Shown one piece after another: positions 45,339 through 54,446 of a stretch of DNA of 64,000 nt (positions within the stretch are counted from its first letter, which is position 1; each line of letters starts with the position of its first letter). The translations under genes and the position numbers were made by a program. The notes under the pieces were generated by a model. The model ran no database searches. It saw only the letters and a list, made by a program, of their open reading frames with translations, and was not told the DNA's origin. Source of the stretch: Saccharopolyspora hirsuta (GTDB lineage Bacteria; Actinomycetota; Actinomycetes; Mycobacteriales; Pseudonocardiaceae); the NCBI RefSeq assembly GCF_008630535.1, contig NZ_VWPH01000006.1, forward strand, positions 62,001 through 126,000. The letters run 5' to 3'.

Positions 45339-47966
45339 ATGATCGGGCGTCACCGCTCCCTCGGTCCGCAGTCCGAACTGGAGCCCGCACGACCGCCGGT
45401 GCGCCCCGAGGTCGACCCGGCGCGGCGGCGGGCCTTCACCGGGTTCTCCTTCGCGGTCCTGGCCGCCGGGGTGCTGGCCTCGGTGCTGACCTCGGTCTGG
45501 ATGCCCTTCCACTACCGGGCCGACCTGCTGTTCCTCGGCCCGCTGCTGGCCATGGGCTTCCTGCTGGCCGAGCAGCTGACCATCGACGTGGACGTCAAGC
45601 GGGTCGGCTGGACGATCTCCTTCACCGAGATCCCGCTGATCCTGGCGCTGCTCACGGTCCCGTTCGAGGTGGCGCTGACGGCGAACCTGCTGGCCGGGCT
45701 GGGTGCGCAGGTCGGTCGCCGCGCGGCCACCCACGTCGCCTACAACGCCGGGGTCATGTGCCTGGAGATCGCGGTGCCGTTCGCGGTCGCCTACGCGGTC
45801 AACCAGGCGCTGGCCACCGTCGCCCCGATCTGGTTCGGCCCGGTCGTGGGCACCCTCACCTCGTCGCTGATCAGCTGCGGCTTCGCGCTCGCCGCGCTGC
45901 ACGTGCTGGGCGGCGCGATGCGGGTCGCCGCCGGTGCGCGGCTGGCGGTGCGCACGCTGGCCGTCGGCCTGCTGAACACCTCGGTCGGCCTGGTCAGCTA
46001 CGAGGTGGCGCTGAGCACCCCGTGGGGCTGGCTGCTGGTGGCGCTGGTCGCCGCCGCGGTGATCGGCCTGTACCGGGCCTACTCCGACCTGATGCGCGAG
46101 CAGCGCGACCTGGAAGCGCTCAGCGACGTGAGCCTGAGCGTGGCCCGCTACGGGCAGCGCAGCGCGCAGAGCCCCGGCGAGGCCGCGGAGGCGGAGCCGG
46201 AGGTCGGCGAGTGGGAGCCCGTCGCCGAGCGGATCCGCGAGCAGCTGAACGCCACCCGGGTGGTCCTGCGCCTGCGGCTGGACCCGAGCGGCGAGGTGAG
46301 CACGCTCGTCGCCGGTGAGGACCTGCCGGACGCGGCCTGGCAGGCCGCCCCGTCGGCGCTGCGCGAAGATCCGCTGCTGCAGCTGCCCGGCAGCCACGTG
46401 CGCTCGTTCCGGACGCTGGAGGCCCCGGAGGAGGTCCGCCGGGCGTTGCGCCAGCGCGGCGCGTACGAGGCGCTGGTCGTCCCGCTGCGCGGCGCGACGC
46501 AGCTGCTCGGCGCCGTCGAGGTGCACGACCGGGTCAGCCGCTGGCGCGGGTTCGGCCGGGCGGACGTGCGGCTGCTGCACACCCTCGCCAGCCACCTGGC
46601 GACCGCGATGGACAACCGCCGCCTGCTCGCGCGGCTGCGCCACGACGCCTACCACGACCCGCTGACCGGCCTGCTCAACCGGACCGGGTTCCGCGAGATG
46701 GCGGCCGAGGAGCTGCGCAACGGCCGCACCGCGGTCGTGCTGCGCATCGACCTCGACGTGCTCACCACGGTCAGCGAAGCCCTCGGCTACACCTGGGGCG
46801 ACCGGATGGTCGTCGCCGCCGGGCAGCGGATGAGCGAGGAGCTCGGCGAGGCCCCGCTGGCCCGCCTGGAGGCCAACTCCTTCGCGGTCCTGCTGCTGGA
46901 CCGCAGCGAGGCCCAGGCCCACGAGGTGGCCCAGCACCTGCGCGAGACGATCGCCCGCCCGTACCCGCTGGACCGGATCGTGGTGGAAGCCGCGGGCGTC
47001 GCCGGGTACGCCTCGTCCGCGCCCTCCGACGGCGAGTGCGAGAACGACATCGACACCCTGCTGCAGCGCGCCGACGTCGCGGTGCGCGCGGCGCGCAACG
47101 GCGAGGACGGGGTGCGCGGCTACGCGCCCGCGATGGGGCAGGTGTTCCTGCGCCGGTTCCAGCTGGTCACCCAGTTCCGGCAGGCGCTGGACACCGGCCA
47201 GGTCGAGGTGCACTACCAGCCCAAGGTGGCGCTGCCGGAGCGCCGGGTGGTCGGCGCGGAGGCGCTGGTGCGCTGGTCGCACCCGGAGTACGGGCGGCTG
47301 GACCCGGACGAGTTCGTGCCGCTGGTCGAGGCCACCGGCCTGGTCGACGCGCTCACCTCGTTCGTGATGGAGTGCGCGCTGGTCAAGATCCGGCAGTGGC
47401 TGGACGCCGGGCTGCGGATGTCGGTGGCGGTGAACCTCTCGGTGCGCAACCTCGCCGACGAGACCTTCCCGGACCGCGTGGCCGAGGCGCTGCTGCGCCA
47501 CGACATCCCGCCCGAGCTGCTGACCTTCGAGCTCACCGAGTCCAGCGTGATGGCCGACCCGGAGCGCTCGCTGCCGGTGCTGAGGCGGCTGCACGCGATG
47601 GGCGTGGTGCTGGCGGTGGACGACTTCGGCACCGGGTACTCGTCGCTGGCCTACCTGCGGCAGCTGCCGGTGGACGAGGTGAAGATCGACAAGAGCTTCG
47701 TGCTCGGCATGGGCACCGACCTCGGCGACATGGCGGTGGTCCGCTCGATCGTCGAGCTGGGCCACTCCCTGGACCTCGTGGTGGTCGCCGAGGGCGTCGA
47801 GGACGACGCGGCCCGGGACCAGCTGGTGCAGATGGGCTGCGACGTGGCGCAGGGCTACCTGATCTCCCGCCCGCTGTCCGAGGAGCGCTTCGAGGCGTGG
47901 CTGCAGGCCCGCACCAAGCGCGGGACCGGCTCCCGATCCGAGACCGTCCTCACACTCCTGCACTGA
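45339..47966 (+). CDS. Membrane GAF - degenerate GGDEF - EAL protein
   Basis: 875 residues. Residues 30-250 hold about eight hydrophobic segments (a MASE-like sensor), 290-430 look like a GAF domain, 435-590 a GGDEF domain and 610-860 an EAL domain. The GGDEF signature is replaced by EANSF (in RLEANSFAVLL), so diguanylate cyclase activity is not expected. The EAL domain keeps its metal and catalytic residues: GAEALVRW, FELTESSVM, VDDFGTGYSS, KIDKSFV, AEGVED and QGYLISRP. It should be a cyclic di-GMP phosphodiesterase controlled by the N-terminal domains. ATG with GGGGAGGAG ahead. Monocistronic; tRNA genes follow. Confidence 0.92.
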   Translation: MIGRHRSLGPQSELEPARPPVRPEVDPARRRAFTGFSFAVLAAGVLASVLTSVWMPFHYRADLLFLGPLLAMGFLLAEQLTIDVDVKRVGWTISFTEIPLILALLTVPFEVALTANLLAGLGAQVGRRAATHVAYNAGVMCLEIAVPFAVAYAVNQALATVAPIWFGPVVGTLTSSLISCGFALAALHVLGGAMRVAAGARLAVRTLAVGLLNTSVGLVSYEVALSTPWGWLLVALVAAAVIGLYRAYSDLMREQRDLEALSDVSLSVARYGQRSAQSPGEAAEAEPEVGEWEPVAERIREQLNATRVVLRLRLDPSGEVSTLVAGEDLPDAAWQAAPSALREDPLLQLPGSHVRSFRTLEAPEEVRRALRQRGAYEALVVPLRGATQLLGAVEVHDRVSRWRGFGRADVRLLHTLASHLATAMDNRRLLARLRHDAYHDPLTGLLNRTGFREMAAEELRNGRTAVVLRIDLDVLTTVSEALGYTWGDRMVVAAGQRMSEELGEAPLARLEANSFAVLLLDRSEAQAHEVAQHLRETIARPYPLDRIVVEAAGVAGYASSAPSDGECENDIDTLLQRADVAVRAARNGEDGVRGYAPAMGQVFLRRFQLVTQFRQALDTGQVEVHYQPKVALPERRVVGAEALVRWSHPEYGRLDPDEFVPLVEATGLVDALTSFVMECALVKIRQWLDAGLRMSVAVNLSVRNLADETFPDRVAEALLRHDIPPELLTFELTESSVMADPERSLPVLRRLHAMGVVLAVDDFGTGYSSLAYLRQLPVDEVKIDKSFVLGMGTDLGDMAVVRSIVELGHSLDLVVVAEGVEDDAARDQLVQMGCDVAQGYLISRPLSEERFEAWLQARTKRGTGSRSETVLTLLH

Positions 47967-48099
47967 TCCCGGTTTTGCCGCCCAGAACGCCTCCTGGCGC
48001 CGAAAAAGCGGCTCTGACCAGGGTTTTCACCAAAAGTGGACCCCCCTGTTCCGGGTCCCTTCCGGGGTGTGTAAAGTTCTAGACGTTCCGCAGGGACAC

Positions 48100-48172
48100 G
48101 CCCCAATAGCTCAGTCGGCAGAGCGTCTCCATGGTAAGGAGAAGGTCTACGGTTCGATTCCGTATTGGGGCT
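48100..48172 (+). tRNA. tRNA-Thr (GGT)
   Basis: 73 bases: acceptor GCCCCAA/TTGGGGC, D-arm AGCTCAGTCGGCAGAGC, anticodon loop CATGGTA (GGT), T-loop GGTTCGATTCC. CCA is not encoded. An A/T-rich TAAAGTTCTAGA element about 25-30 bases upstream may be its promoter. Confidence 0.97.
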
Positions 48173-48277
48173 CGAAAGACAGCCGCAGTGCTCGGTAAAC
48201 TAGGTGCTGTGGCTGTTTTGCGTGGGATATCCTGCGTCGGCTGAGGCTGCCGGTGCTCGCATCGAAGGTCCCAGCAT

Positions 48278-48353
48278 GGCGGTGTAGCTCAGTCGGTAGA
48301 GCAAGCGGCTCATAATCGCTGTGTCGCCGGTTCAAGTCCGGCCACCGCTACCA
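48278..48353 (+). tRNA. tRNA-Met (CAT), CCA encoded
   Basis: Acceptor GGCGGTG/CACCGCT, D-arm AGCTCAGTCGGTAGAGC, anticodon loop CTCATAA (CAT), T-loop GGTTCAAGTCC and encoded 3' CCA. The acceptor and the absence of three GC pairs next to the anticodon loop suggest the elongator form. Confidence 0.95.
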
Positions 48354-48420
48354 GTCACCGGTTCGCGCGGATCACCCGCGAACCGTCCCAGCAGTATCAC
48401 CGAGACAGAAAGGCACCCCC

Positions 48421-48585
48421 GTGGCCGCCACCGACGTCCGACCCAAGATCACGCTGGCGTGCGAGGAGTGCAAGCACCGCAACTACATCACCAACAAGAA
48501 CCGGCGCAACGACCCGGACCGCTTGGAGATGAAGAAGTTCTGCCCGAACTGCGGTACGCACAAGCTGCACAAGGAAACCCGCTGA
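48421..48585 (+). CDS. rpmG: Ribosomal protein L33
   Basis: 54 residues, the zinc-binding (C+) form of L33 with two CxxC pairs: CEECKHRNY near residue 14 and [14 protein letters not shown] at the C-terminus. It sits on the 50S subunit near the E site. GTG start at 48421 after GAAAGGCACCCCC. It follows tRNA-Met as in related actinobacteria, and a strong terminator lies downstream. Zinc-free paralogues exist in many actinobacteria but none is in this window. Confidence 0.95.
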   Translation: MAATDVRPKITLACEECKHRNYITNKNRRNDPDRLEMKKFCPNCGTHKLHKETR

Positions 48586-48673
48586 GCGAGGTGTGCTCGC
48601 GGAAGCCCCCGGTTTCCGCCAGCGCCTAGCGAGGGGTCCGCACCGGATCTCCCGCCTCCTCTCGAGGCTTTCA

Positions 48674-48709
48674 GCCCGTCCCCGATTGTCGGGGGCGGGC
48701 TTTTGTGTT
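48674..48709 (+). terminator. Rho-independent terminator after rpmG
   Basis: 12-bp stem GCCCGTCCCCGA with TCGGGGGCGGGC (one G-T pair), three-base loop, followed by TTTTGTGTTG. Confidence 0.9.
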
Positions 48710-48758
48710 GCTCGCTTCGCGTGGTGTGGGGAGGGGCACTGGTGTTCGTGCAGGTGGG

Positions 48759-48792
48759 TTGGGGCTGGTCGGGGGTCGGGTAGCCTGCGCGG
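48759..48792 (+). promoter_or_regulatory. hadA promoter, probably leaderless
   Basis: TTGGGG at 48759-48764 and TAGCCT at 48781-48786, spacing 16. The GTG of hadA lies six bases past the -10 box with no ribosome site between. Confidence 0.55.
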
Positions 48793-49251
48793 GTGCCGCT
48801 TGACCAGTCATTCATCGGACGTGAGTACCCGCCGACCGCGCCTTACGAGGTCGGGCGGGAGAAGATCCGGGAGTTCGCCGCCGCGATCAAGGACGAGTCG
48901 CCGCTGTACCGGGACGCCGAGGCCGCGAGGGCCGCCGGGTACCCCGACGTGATCGCGCCGCCCACCTTCGCGGTGATCCTGTCCATGGGCTCGCACGACG
49001 CGATCGTCGAGGACCCGCAGCTCGGGCTGGACTACAGCCGGGTGGTGCACGGGCAGCAGGAGTTCACCCACCACCGGCCGATCCGGGCCGGTGACCGGCT
49101 GGTCACCGTGGTGCACGTGGACGACATCAAGACCCGCGCGGGCAACGACTTCCTGACCGTCCGGTCCGAGATCAGCACCGTCGAGGGCGAGCCGGTGTGC
49201 ACCGCGAAGTCGATGCTGGTGGCCCGCGGCGCGGCGGAGGGCGAGGCGTGA
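48793..49251 (+). CDS. hadA: (3R)-hydroxyacyl-ACP dehydratase subunit HadA
   Basis: 152-residue hot-dog-fold subunit (FAS1-like MaoC N-domain): YEVGREKIREFAAAIKDESPLY, APPTFAVILSM and VVHGQQEFTHHRPIRAGDRL. In mycobacteria HadA is the substrate-holding partner of the catalytic HadB in the FAS-II elongation cycle. The GTG at 48793 is fixed by the upstream -10 box. It overlaps hadB by one base (TGATG). hadC is absent, so only the HadAB pair is encoded here. Confidence 0.92.
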   Translation: MPLDQSFIGREYPPTAPYEVGREKIREFAAAIKDESPLYRDAEAARAAGYPDVIAPPTFAVILSMGSHDAIVEDPQLGLDYSRVVHGQQEFTHHRPIRAGDRLVTVVHVDDIKTRAGNDFLTVRSEISTVEGEPVCTAKSMLVARGAAEGEA

Positions 49252-49676
49252 TGAACGTGCGGATGTCCGAGGTCGCCGTCGGCGACCAGCTGCCCGAGCT
49301 GAGCGTGCCGCTCACCCGCGCCGACCTGGTCCGGTACGCGGGCGCCTCCGGCGACTTCAACCCGATCCACTGGAACGAGCGGTTCGCCACCGAGGTCGGG
49401 CTGCCGGACGTGATCGCGCACGGCATGCTCACCATGGCCGTGGCCGGTCGGGTGGTCAGCGAGTGGACCGGCGACCCCGGCGCGATCGTCCACTACAGCG
49501 TCCGCTTCACCCGCCCCGTGGTGGTGCCCGACGACGGCACCGGCGCCCGGGTGGACGTCTCCGGCAAGGTCTCGGCGATCAACGACGACGGCACGGTCAA
49601 GGTCACCATCACGGCCAAGAGCGCGTCCCAGGGCGTCCTCGGCGGTGCCAGCGCCATCGTCCGCCTGCCCCAGTAG
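49251..49676 (+). CDS. hadB: (3R)-hydroxyacyl-ACP dehydratase subunit HadB
   Basis: 141-residue catalytic MaoC hot-dog subunit. The hydratase motif with catalytic Asp and His is clear: YAGASGDFNPIHWNERFA (near residues 30-47), followed by GLPDVIAHGMLTMA. With HadA it dehydrates 3-hydroxyacyl-ACP during fatty-acid elongation. Its ATG overlaps the hadA stop, so translation is coupled. Convergent with the aminotransferase gene. Confidence 0.93.
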   Translation: MNVRMSEVAVGDQLPELSVPLTRADLVRYAGASGDFNPIHWNERFATEVGLPDVIAHGMLTMAVAGRVVSEWTGDPGAIVHYSVRFTRPVVVPDDGTGARVDVSGKVSAINDDGTVKVTITAKSASQGVLGGASAIVRLPQ

Positions 49677-49716
49677 CGGGACAGGGGCACCCGCGGGCGC
49701 GGGTGCCCCGCACCGG

Positions 49717-50946
49717 CTACTCCGCCTCGGAGAGCAGGGACGCCAGGCGGGTCACGCCGGTGACCAGGTCGTCGTCGCCGAGGGCGTAGGAGAGGCGGAA
49801 GTAGCCGGGGGTGCCGAAGGCCTCGCCCGGGACCACCGCCACCTCGGCCTGCTCCAGGGCCAGCGCCGCCAGCTCCACGCTGGTCTGCGGGCGGACCCCG
49901 CGGATCTCCTTGCCCAGGAGCTCCTTCACCGACGGGTACGCGTAGAACGCGCCCTGCGGCTCGGGGCAGCTGACGCCGGGGATCGCGGACAGCAGCTCGA
50001 CCATCTTGCGGCGGCGCCGGTCGAACGCCGCGCGCATCTCGTGCACCGCGTCCAGCGGGCCGCTGACGGCCTCCAGCGCGGCCCGCTGCGAGACGTTCGC
50101 GACGTTGGACGACAGGTGCGACTGCAGGTTCGTCGCCGCCTTGATCACGTCCGCCGGGCCGATCATCCAGCCGACCCGCCAGCCGGTCATCGCGTAGGTC
50201 TTGGCGACGCCGTTGAGCACCACGCAGGTGTCCGCCAGCTCGGGCACCACCGCGGGCATCGACACGTGCCGGGCGTCGCCGTAGACCAGGTGCTCGTAGA
50301 TCTCGTCGGTGATCACCCAGATGCCGTGCTCGACGGCCCAGCGGCCGATCGCCTCGACCTGCTCCGGCGGGTAGACCGCGCCGGTCGGGTTGGACGGCGA
50401 GTTGAACAGCAGGACCTTGGTGCGCGGCGTGCGCGCCGCCTCCAGCTGGTCGACGGAGACCAGGTAGCCGGTCGACTCGTCGGCCGGGACCACCACCGGA
50501 ACTCCACCCGGCAGGGTGATCGCCTCCGGGTAGGTGGTCCAGTACGGGGCGGGCAGCAGCACCTCGTCGCCCGGGTCCAGCAGGGTCTGGAACGCCTGGT
50601 AGACGGCCTGCTTGCCGCCGTTGGTGATCAGCACCTGGCCTGCCTCGACGGCGTAGCCTGAGTCCCGCCGGGTCTTCGCGGCGACGGCTTCGCGCAGCTC
50701 CGGCAGGCCCGCGGCCGGGCTGTACCGGTGGTTCTTCGGGTCGGTGCAGGCGGCGACGGCGGCGTCCACGATCGGCTGGGGCGTCGGGAAGTCGGGTTCC
50801 CCGGCGCCGAACCCGATCACCGGGCGCCCGGCGGCCTTGAGCGCCTTCGCCTTGGTGTCCACGGCCAGCGTGGCGGACTCGCTGATGCCGCCGATCCGCG
50901 CGGACACCCGCGCTCCGGTCTGGTGGTCTGCGTCAGGTGTGGCCAT
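49717..50946 (-). CDS. aspC: Class I/II aminotransferase, AspC-like
   Basis: PLP-dependent aspartate aminotransferase-type enzyme, 409 residues. PLP site: [13 protein letters not shown] (Asn), [12 protein letters not shown] (Asp/Tyr) and the Schiff-base Lys in [17 protein letters not shown]; the C-terminal Arg is in [12 protein letters not shown]. The ATG at 50946 follows AGGAT; the open frame upstream is not conserved. Probably interconverts aspartate and glutamate; prephenate or tyrosine activity is possible. It is inserted, on the opposite strand, between hadB and tRNA-Trp. Confidence 0.9.
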   Translation of the reverse strand: MATPDADHQTGARVSARIGGISESATLAVDTKAKALKAAGRPVIGFGAGEPDFPTPQPIVDAAVAACTDPKNHRYSPAAGLPELREAVAAKTRRDSGYAVEAGQVLITNGGKQAVYQAFQTLLDPGDEVLLPAPYWTTYPEAITLPGGVPVVVPADESTGYLVSVDQLEAARTPRTKVLLFNSPSNPTGAVYPPEQVEAIGRWAVEHGIWVITDEIYEHLVYGDARHVSMPAVVPELADTCVVLNGVAKTYAMTGWRVGWMIGPADVIKAATNLQSHLSSNVANVSQRAALEAVSGPLDAVHEMRAAFDRRRRKMVELLSAIPGVSCPEPQGAFYAYPSVKELLGKEIRGVRPQTSVELAALALEQAEVAVVPGEAFGTPGYFRLSYALGDDDLVTGVTRLASLLSEAE

Positions 50947-51147
50947 GCCGGCATCCTGGCAGAAGTGGCCACCGCCACGCTTCTCACCTGCGGCGGAGTT
51001 GTTCTTGGTGCGACACGGGGGGTGCCGTTGGAAACCGCTTGTCGGTGTGCCGTACACTTTCGAACCTGGGATGCCTGAGCACCGTGGAACCCCGGTTCCA
51101 TGGCGGTGCAGGGCGTCCCGAACTGCGGTCGGGCTCCATGGCCGCAA
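50947..51147. other. Intergenic region between aspC and tRNA-Trp
   Basis: About 200 bases with promoters for the divergent aspC and tRNA-Trp/secE. TACACTTTCG near 51053 is a plausible -10 region on the plus strand. GTGGAACCCCGGTTCCATGG near 51082 forms a small hairpin (GGAACC/GGTTCC). Confidence 0.4.
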
Positions 51148-51220
<73 letters not shown>

Positions 51221-51250
51221 CGTCGATGCGACGGTGAGCGGAGGATTGGC

Positions 51251-51652
51251 GTGAGCGAGGACCGCGAGCAGGAGCAGGGCGGGGCGCGCGACGACGCCAA
51301 CCGTCCGTCCAGCGCTGCGGCGCGGCGCGAGCGCCGTGCTTCCTCCCGTCCGACCGGCCGCAAGGGCCGGTCCGGCGAGTCGGGTTCCGGCTCGACGCGC
51401 ACAACTGAGTCGAAGGGTCGGCCGACCCCATCGCGGGACGGTCGGCAGGGTCGGGTTTCGCTGTTCCGGAAGATCGGACGCTTCCTGCGCGAGGTCGTCG
51501 CCGAACTGCGCAAGGTCATCTGGCCGACGCGCAAGGCGCTGGTGACCTACACGTTCGTGGTGCTGGTGTTCGTCAGCGTCATGGTGGCGTTCGTGGCCGG
51601 CGTGGATGTGCTCTTCGCCAAGGGCGTGGGCTGGCTGTTCGGCTCCGGCTGA
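51251..51652 (+). CDS. secE: Preprotein translocase subunit SecE
   Basis: 133 residues. The C-terminal 60 are SecE proper: amphipathic segment [24 protein letters not shown] and one transmembrane helix ([21 protein letters not shown]). The first 70 residues are a charged Arg/Ser/Gly-rich extension, common in actinobacteria. It clamps SecY in the plasma membrane. GTG with GGAGG upstream; followed by nusG. Confidence 0.94.
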   Translation: MSEDREQEQGGARDDANRPSSAAARRERRASSRPTGRKGRSGESGSGSTRTTESKGRPTPSRDGRQGRVSLFRKIGRFLREVVAELRKVIWPTRKALVTYTFVVLVFVSVMVAFVAGVDVLFAKGVGWLFGSG

Positions 51653-51731
51653 ACCTTCGGGCCCGCGCTTTAGGTGGTGCCGGCGGAGCAACGACCCGGC
51701 ACGGAACGCACGAGAGGAAGCGAGACCGACT

Positions 51732-52565
51732 GTGACCTCCCACGAGGGCCAGGAAACCACCGGCCTCACCGACGAGCAGGTGCAGCCAGCGGCCGACGAG
51801 GTCGAGGCGGCCGCGGACTCGGTCGACGCAGTCGAGTCCGCCGAGGGTGCCGACTCCGGCGAGGACACCGGTTCCACCGACGACACCGAGGCTCAGACCG
51901 AGGCCGACGCCGCCGACGAGGCCGGTGCGGAGGCCGAGGACGAGGGCGAGGAGCCCGACCCGGTCGAGGAGCTGCGCGCCGCGCTGCGCCGCGCGCCCGG
52001 CGACTGGTACGTCGTGCACTCGTACGCCGGTTACGAGAACAAGGTCAAGACCAACCTCGAGACCCGCGCCCAGACGCTGGACGTCGAGGACTTCATCTTC
52101 CAGGTCGAGGTGCCGACCGAAGAGGTCACCGAGATCAAGAACGGCCAGCGCAAGCTGGTGCAGCGCAAGGTGCTGCCCGGCTACATCCTGGTCCGGATGG
52201 AGCTCAACGACGCGTCCTGGAGCGCGGTGCGCAACACGCCGGGGGTCACCGGCTTCGTCGGCGCCACCTCCAAGCCGTCGCCGCTGACCATCGACGAGGT
52301 GCTGAAGTTCCTCGCGCCGCAGGTGGAGGAGAAGAAGGCCGAGCCGGGCAAGAAGGCCGCGGCCGCGCCGAGCGCCGCCAAGCCCGCGGTGGAGGTCGAC
52401 TTCGAGGTCGGCGAGTCCGTCACCGTCATGGACGGGCCGTTCGCGACCCTGCCCGCGACCATCAACGAGGTCAACCCGGACGCCCAGAAGCTCAAGGTCC
52501 TGGTGTCGATCTTCGGCCGCGAAACGCCGGTTGAGCTGTCGTTCAACCAGGTTTCCAAGATCTGA
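51732..52565 (+). CDS. nusG: Transcription termination/antitermination factor NusG
   Basis: 277 residues: an acidic, low-complexity N-terminal extension of about 85 residues (usual in high-GC Gram-positives), the NGN domain ([21 protein letters not shown] ... [12 protein letters not shown]) and the C-terminal KOW domain ([21 protein letters not shown]). It couples RNA polymerase to Rho and the ribosome. GTG at 51732; the open frame upstream is the 3' end of secE and the spacer. Confidence 0.95.
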   Translation: MTSHEGQETTGLTDEQVQPAADEVEAAADSVDAVESAEGADSGEDTGSTDDTEAQTEADAADEAGAEAEDEGEEPDPVEELRAALRRAPGDWYVVHSYAGYENKVKTNLETRAQTLDVEDFIFQVEVPTEEVTEIKNGQRKLVQRKVLPGYILVRMELNDASWSAVRNTPGVTGFVGATSKPSPLTIDEVLKFLAPQVEEKKAEPGKKAAAAPSAAKPAVEVDFEVGESVTVMDGPFATLPATINEVNPDAQKLKVLVSIFGRETPVELSFNQVSKI

Positions 52566-52716
52566 CCGGCTCCCCTCGGGAGCACGGCGGCTGCGCGCGG
52601 ATCTGGCAGGACCGCGCGCAGAAGCGGGCGATGCCACCGTTTCGTGGTCTCGCCAGATTCGGCCCCGCAACTGGGCGGGGCCGGGCAACCGGATAGCGAA
52701 GACACAGGAAGCAAAC

Positions 52717-53151
52717 ATGCCGCCCAAGAAGAAGAAGCTGGCAGCGATCATCAAGCTGCAGATCCAGGCGGGCCAGGCCAACCCGGCCCCGCCGGTCGGC
52801 CCCGCGCTGGGTCAGCACGGCGTCAACATCATGGAGTTCTGCAAGGCCTACAACGCCGCGACCGAGCAGCAGCGCGGCAACGTGGTGCCGGTCGAGATCT
52901 CCGTCTACGAAGACCGGTCCTTCGACTTCAAGCTGAAGACCCCGCCGGCCGCGAAGCTGCTGCTGAAGGCCGCGGGCGTGCAGAAGGGCAGCGGCGAGCC
53001 GCACAAGACCAAGGTCGGCAAGGTGTCCATGGACCAGGTCCGCGAGATCGCGCAGACCAAGATGGAAGACCTCAACGCCAACGACATCGACCAGGCCGCC
53101 AAGATCATCGCCGGCACCGCCCGGTCGATGGGTCTGACCGTCGAGGGCTGA
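52717..53151 (+). CDS. rplK: Ribosomal protein L11
   Basis: 144 residues, normal length. N-terminal [27 protein letters not shown] and C-terminal [22 protein letters not shown] are typical. Part of the GTPase-associated centre and target of thiopeptide antibiotics. ATG preceded by ACACAGGAAGC. In the secE-nusG-rplK-rplA string. Confidence 0.97.
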   Translation: MPPKKKKLAAIIKLQIQAGQANPAPPVGPALGQHGVNIMEFCKAYNAATEQQRGNVVPVEISVYEDRSFDFKLKTPPAAKLLLKAAGVQKGSGEPHKTKVGKVSMDQVREIAQTKMEDLNANDIDQAAKIIAGTARSMGLTVEG

Positions 53152-53242
53152 CCCCGGGGCCGGTTCCGACCGGGCACCTCTGTGGGAGGGCTCCAGCGCA
53201 GCCCGACCAACCACAACTGATCCACCGCTGATAGGGACAGAA

Positions 53243-53953
53243 ATGGCAAAGCGCAGCAAGGCATACCAGCAGGCGGCCGAGCTGATCGACCGGGCGCGGC
53301 TGTACGCCCCGGCGGAAGCCGCCGAGCTGGCGAAGAAGACCGCCAAGGTCAAGTACGACGCCACCGTCGAGGTGGCGCTGCGGCTGGGCGTCGACCCCCG
53401 CAAGGCAGACCAGATGGTCCGCGGCACCGTGAACCTGCCGCACGGCACTGGTAAGACTGCCCGCGTCATCGTGTTCGCCGTCGGCGACAAGGCCGCTGAG
53501 GCCGAGGCCGCCGGGGCGGACGCGGTTGGTTCCGAGGACCTGATCGAGCGCATTCAGGGCGGCTGGCTCGATTTCGACGCGGCGATCGCCACCCCGGACC
53601 AGATGGCCAAGGTCGGCAAGGTGGCCCGCATCCTGGGCCCGCGCGGCCTGATGCCGAACCCGAAGACCGGCACCGTCACCCCGAACGTCACCAAGGCGGT
53701 CGCGGACATCAAGGGCGGTAAGATCAACTTCCGCGTCGACAAGCAGGCCAACCTGCACTTCATCATCGGCAAGGTGTCGTTCGACACCGAGAAGCTGGTG
53801 GAGAACTACGCGGCCGCGCTGGACGAGATCCTGCGCGCCAAGCCGTCGGCGTCGAAGGGCCGGTACCTGAAGAAGGTCACCTTCACCACGACGATGGGCC
53901 CGGGCATCCCGGTCGACCCGAACGTCACCCGCGGCATCGCGGCTTCCGCCTGA
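53243..53953 (+). CDS. rplA: Ribosomal protein L1
   Basis: 236 residues. Signature [23 protein letters not shown] near residue 120 and the C-terminal [12 protein letters not shown] are typical of L1, which forms the mobile stalk at the E site and represses its own operon in many bacteria. ATG after AGGGACAGAA. A strong terminator follows, then repeat copy C. Confidence 0.97.
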   Translation: MAKRSKAYQQAAELIDRARLYAPAEAAELAKKTAKVKYDATVEVALRLGVDPRKADQMVRGTVNLPHGTGKTARVIVFAVGDKAAEAEAAGADAVGSEDLIERIQGGWLDFDAAIATPDQMAKVGKVARILGPRGLMPNPKTGTVTPNVTKAVADIKGGKINFRVDKQANLHFIIGKVSFDTEKLVENYAAALDEILRAKPSASKGRYLKKVTFTTTMGPGIPVDPNVTRGIAASA

Positions 53954-53969
53954 TCCCGCAATCCCGCCG

Positions 53970-54008
53970 AAGGGGCGGGCCGACCACCCGGTCGGCCCGC
54001 CCCTTTCG
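53970..54008 (+). terminator. Terminator after rplA
   Basis: Perfect 16-bp stem AAGGGGCGGGCCGACC (53970-53985) with GGTCGGCCCGCCCCTT (53990-54005), four-base loop, ending TTTC. Confidence 0.9.
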
Positions 54009-54054
54009 CGTCCGGTGCTCGCCAGGAGCGGACGTCGACCGCGGTCCCGCGATT

Positions 54055-54086
54055 TCAATGGAAATCAGACGTCTGATTTCCATTGA
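54055..54086. repeat. Perfect 32-bp palindrome next to copy C
   Basis: TCAATGGAAATCAGA - CG - TCTGATTTCCATTGA is self-complementary over all 32 bases (the centre AGACGTCT also pairs). It is the same palindrome as at 10308-10339, here on the 5' side of the repeat instead of the 3' side. Confidence 0.9.
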
Positions 54087-54335
54087 GGTTTTTCCAACCT
54101 CGTTCTGCGTGGCGGTGCCGGTGGCGGAACCTCAGCGCCCGCCTGGACTCCGGGTGCCCAACTTTATGTATGCCAATACACGGCAGTTGGGCCGTCCTCG
54201 CCAGGCGAACGCTGAGAACCCGCGGCGGTGCGAGCTGCGAGGGTGGGCTATGCGCCTGCGGCGCATGCGACACCTGCCGACCGGTGCCGGTCGCCCTTCG
54301 CAGCTGCGGTCCACGGGCAGGATGAAAAAGGCTCA
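54083..54335 (+). repeat. Structured intergenic repeat, copy C (full-length)
   Basis: Nearly identical to copy B. Hairpin GAGGTT-TTTCC-AACCTC; P1 CTCAGCG 54131-54137 with CGCTGAG 54210-54216; P3 GCCCAACT 54156-54163 with AGTTGGGC 54185-54192; P4 TGTAT/ATACA; P5 ATGCGCC 54250-54256 with GGCGCAT 54260-54266; tail ending GGGCAGGATGA. It lies past the rplA terminator, in the same direction as rplA. Confidence 0.9.
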
Positions 54336-54416
54336 TTGAAATCGCGGGAGTTCTCCGCCGGACGGCGGAGCTGTTCGCCTCCCTCAGCGCGGGGCGCCCG
54401 ACACGCCGACGGTCAC

Positions 54417-54432
54417 AGTTTCAATTGAAACT
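54417..54432. repeat. Palindrome AGTTTCAATTGAAACT
   Basis: 16-bp perfect TTTC-N4-GAAA palindrome, 14 bases from the stop of the leftward membrane-protein gene. Counterpart of the site at 10403-10420. Confidence 0.75.
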
Positions 54433-54446
54433 CTGGTCGGGGCAGG

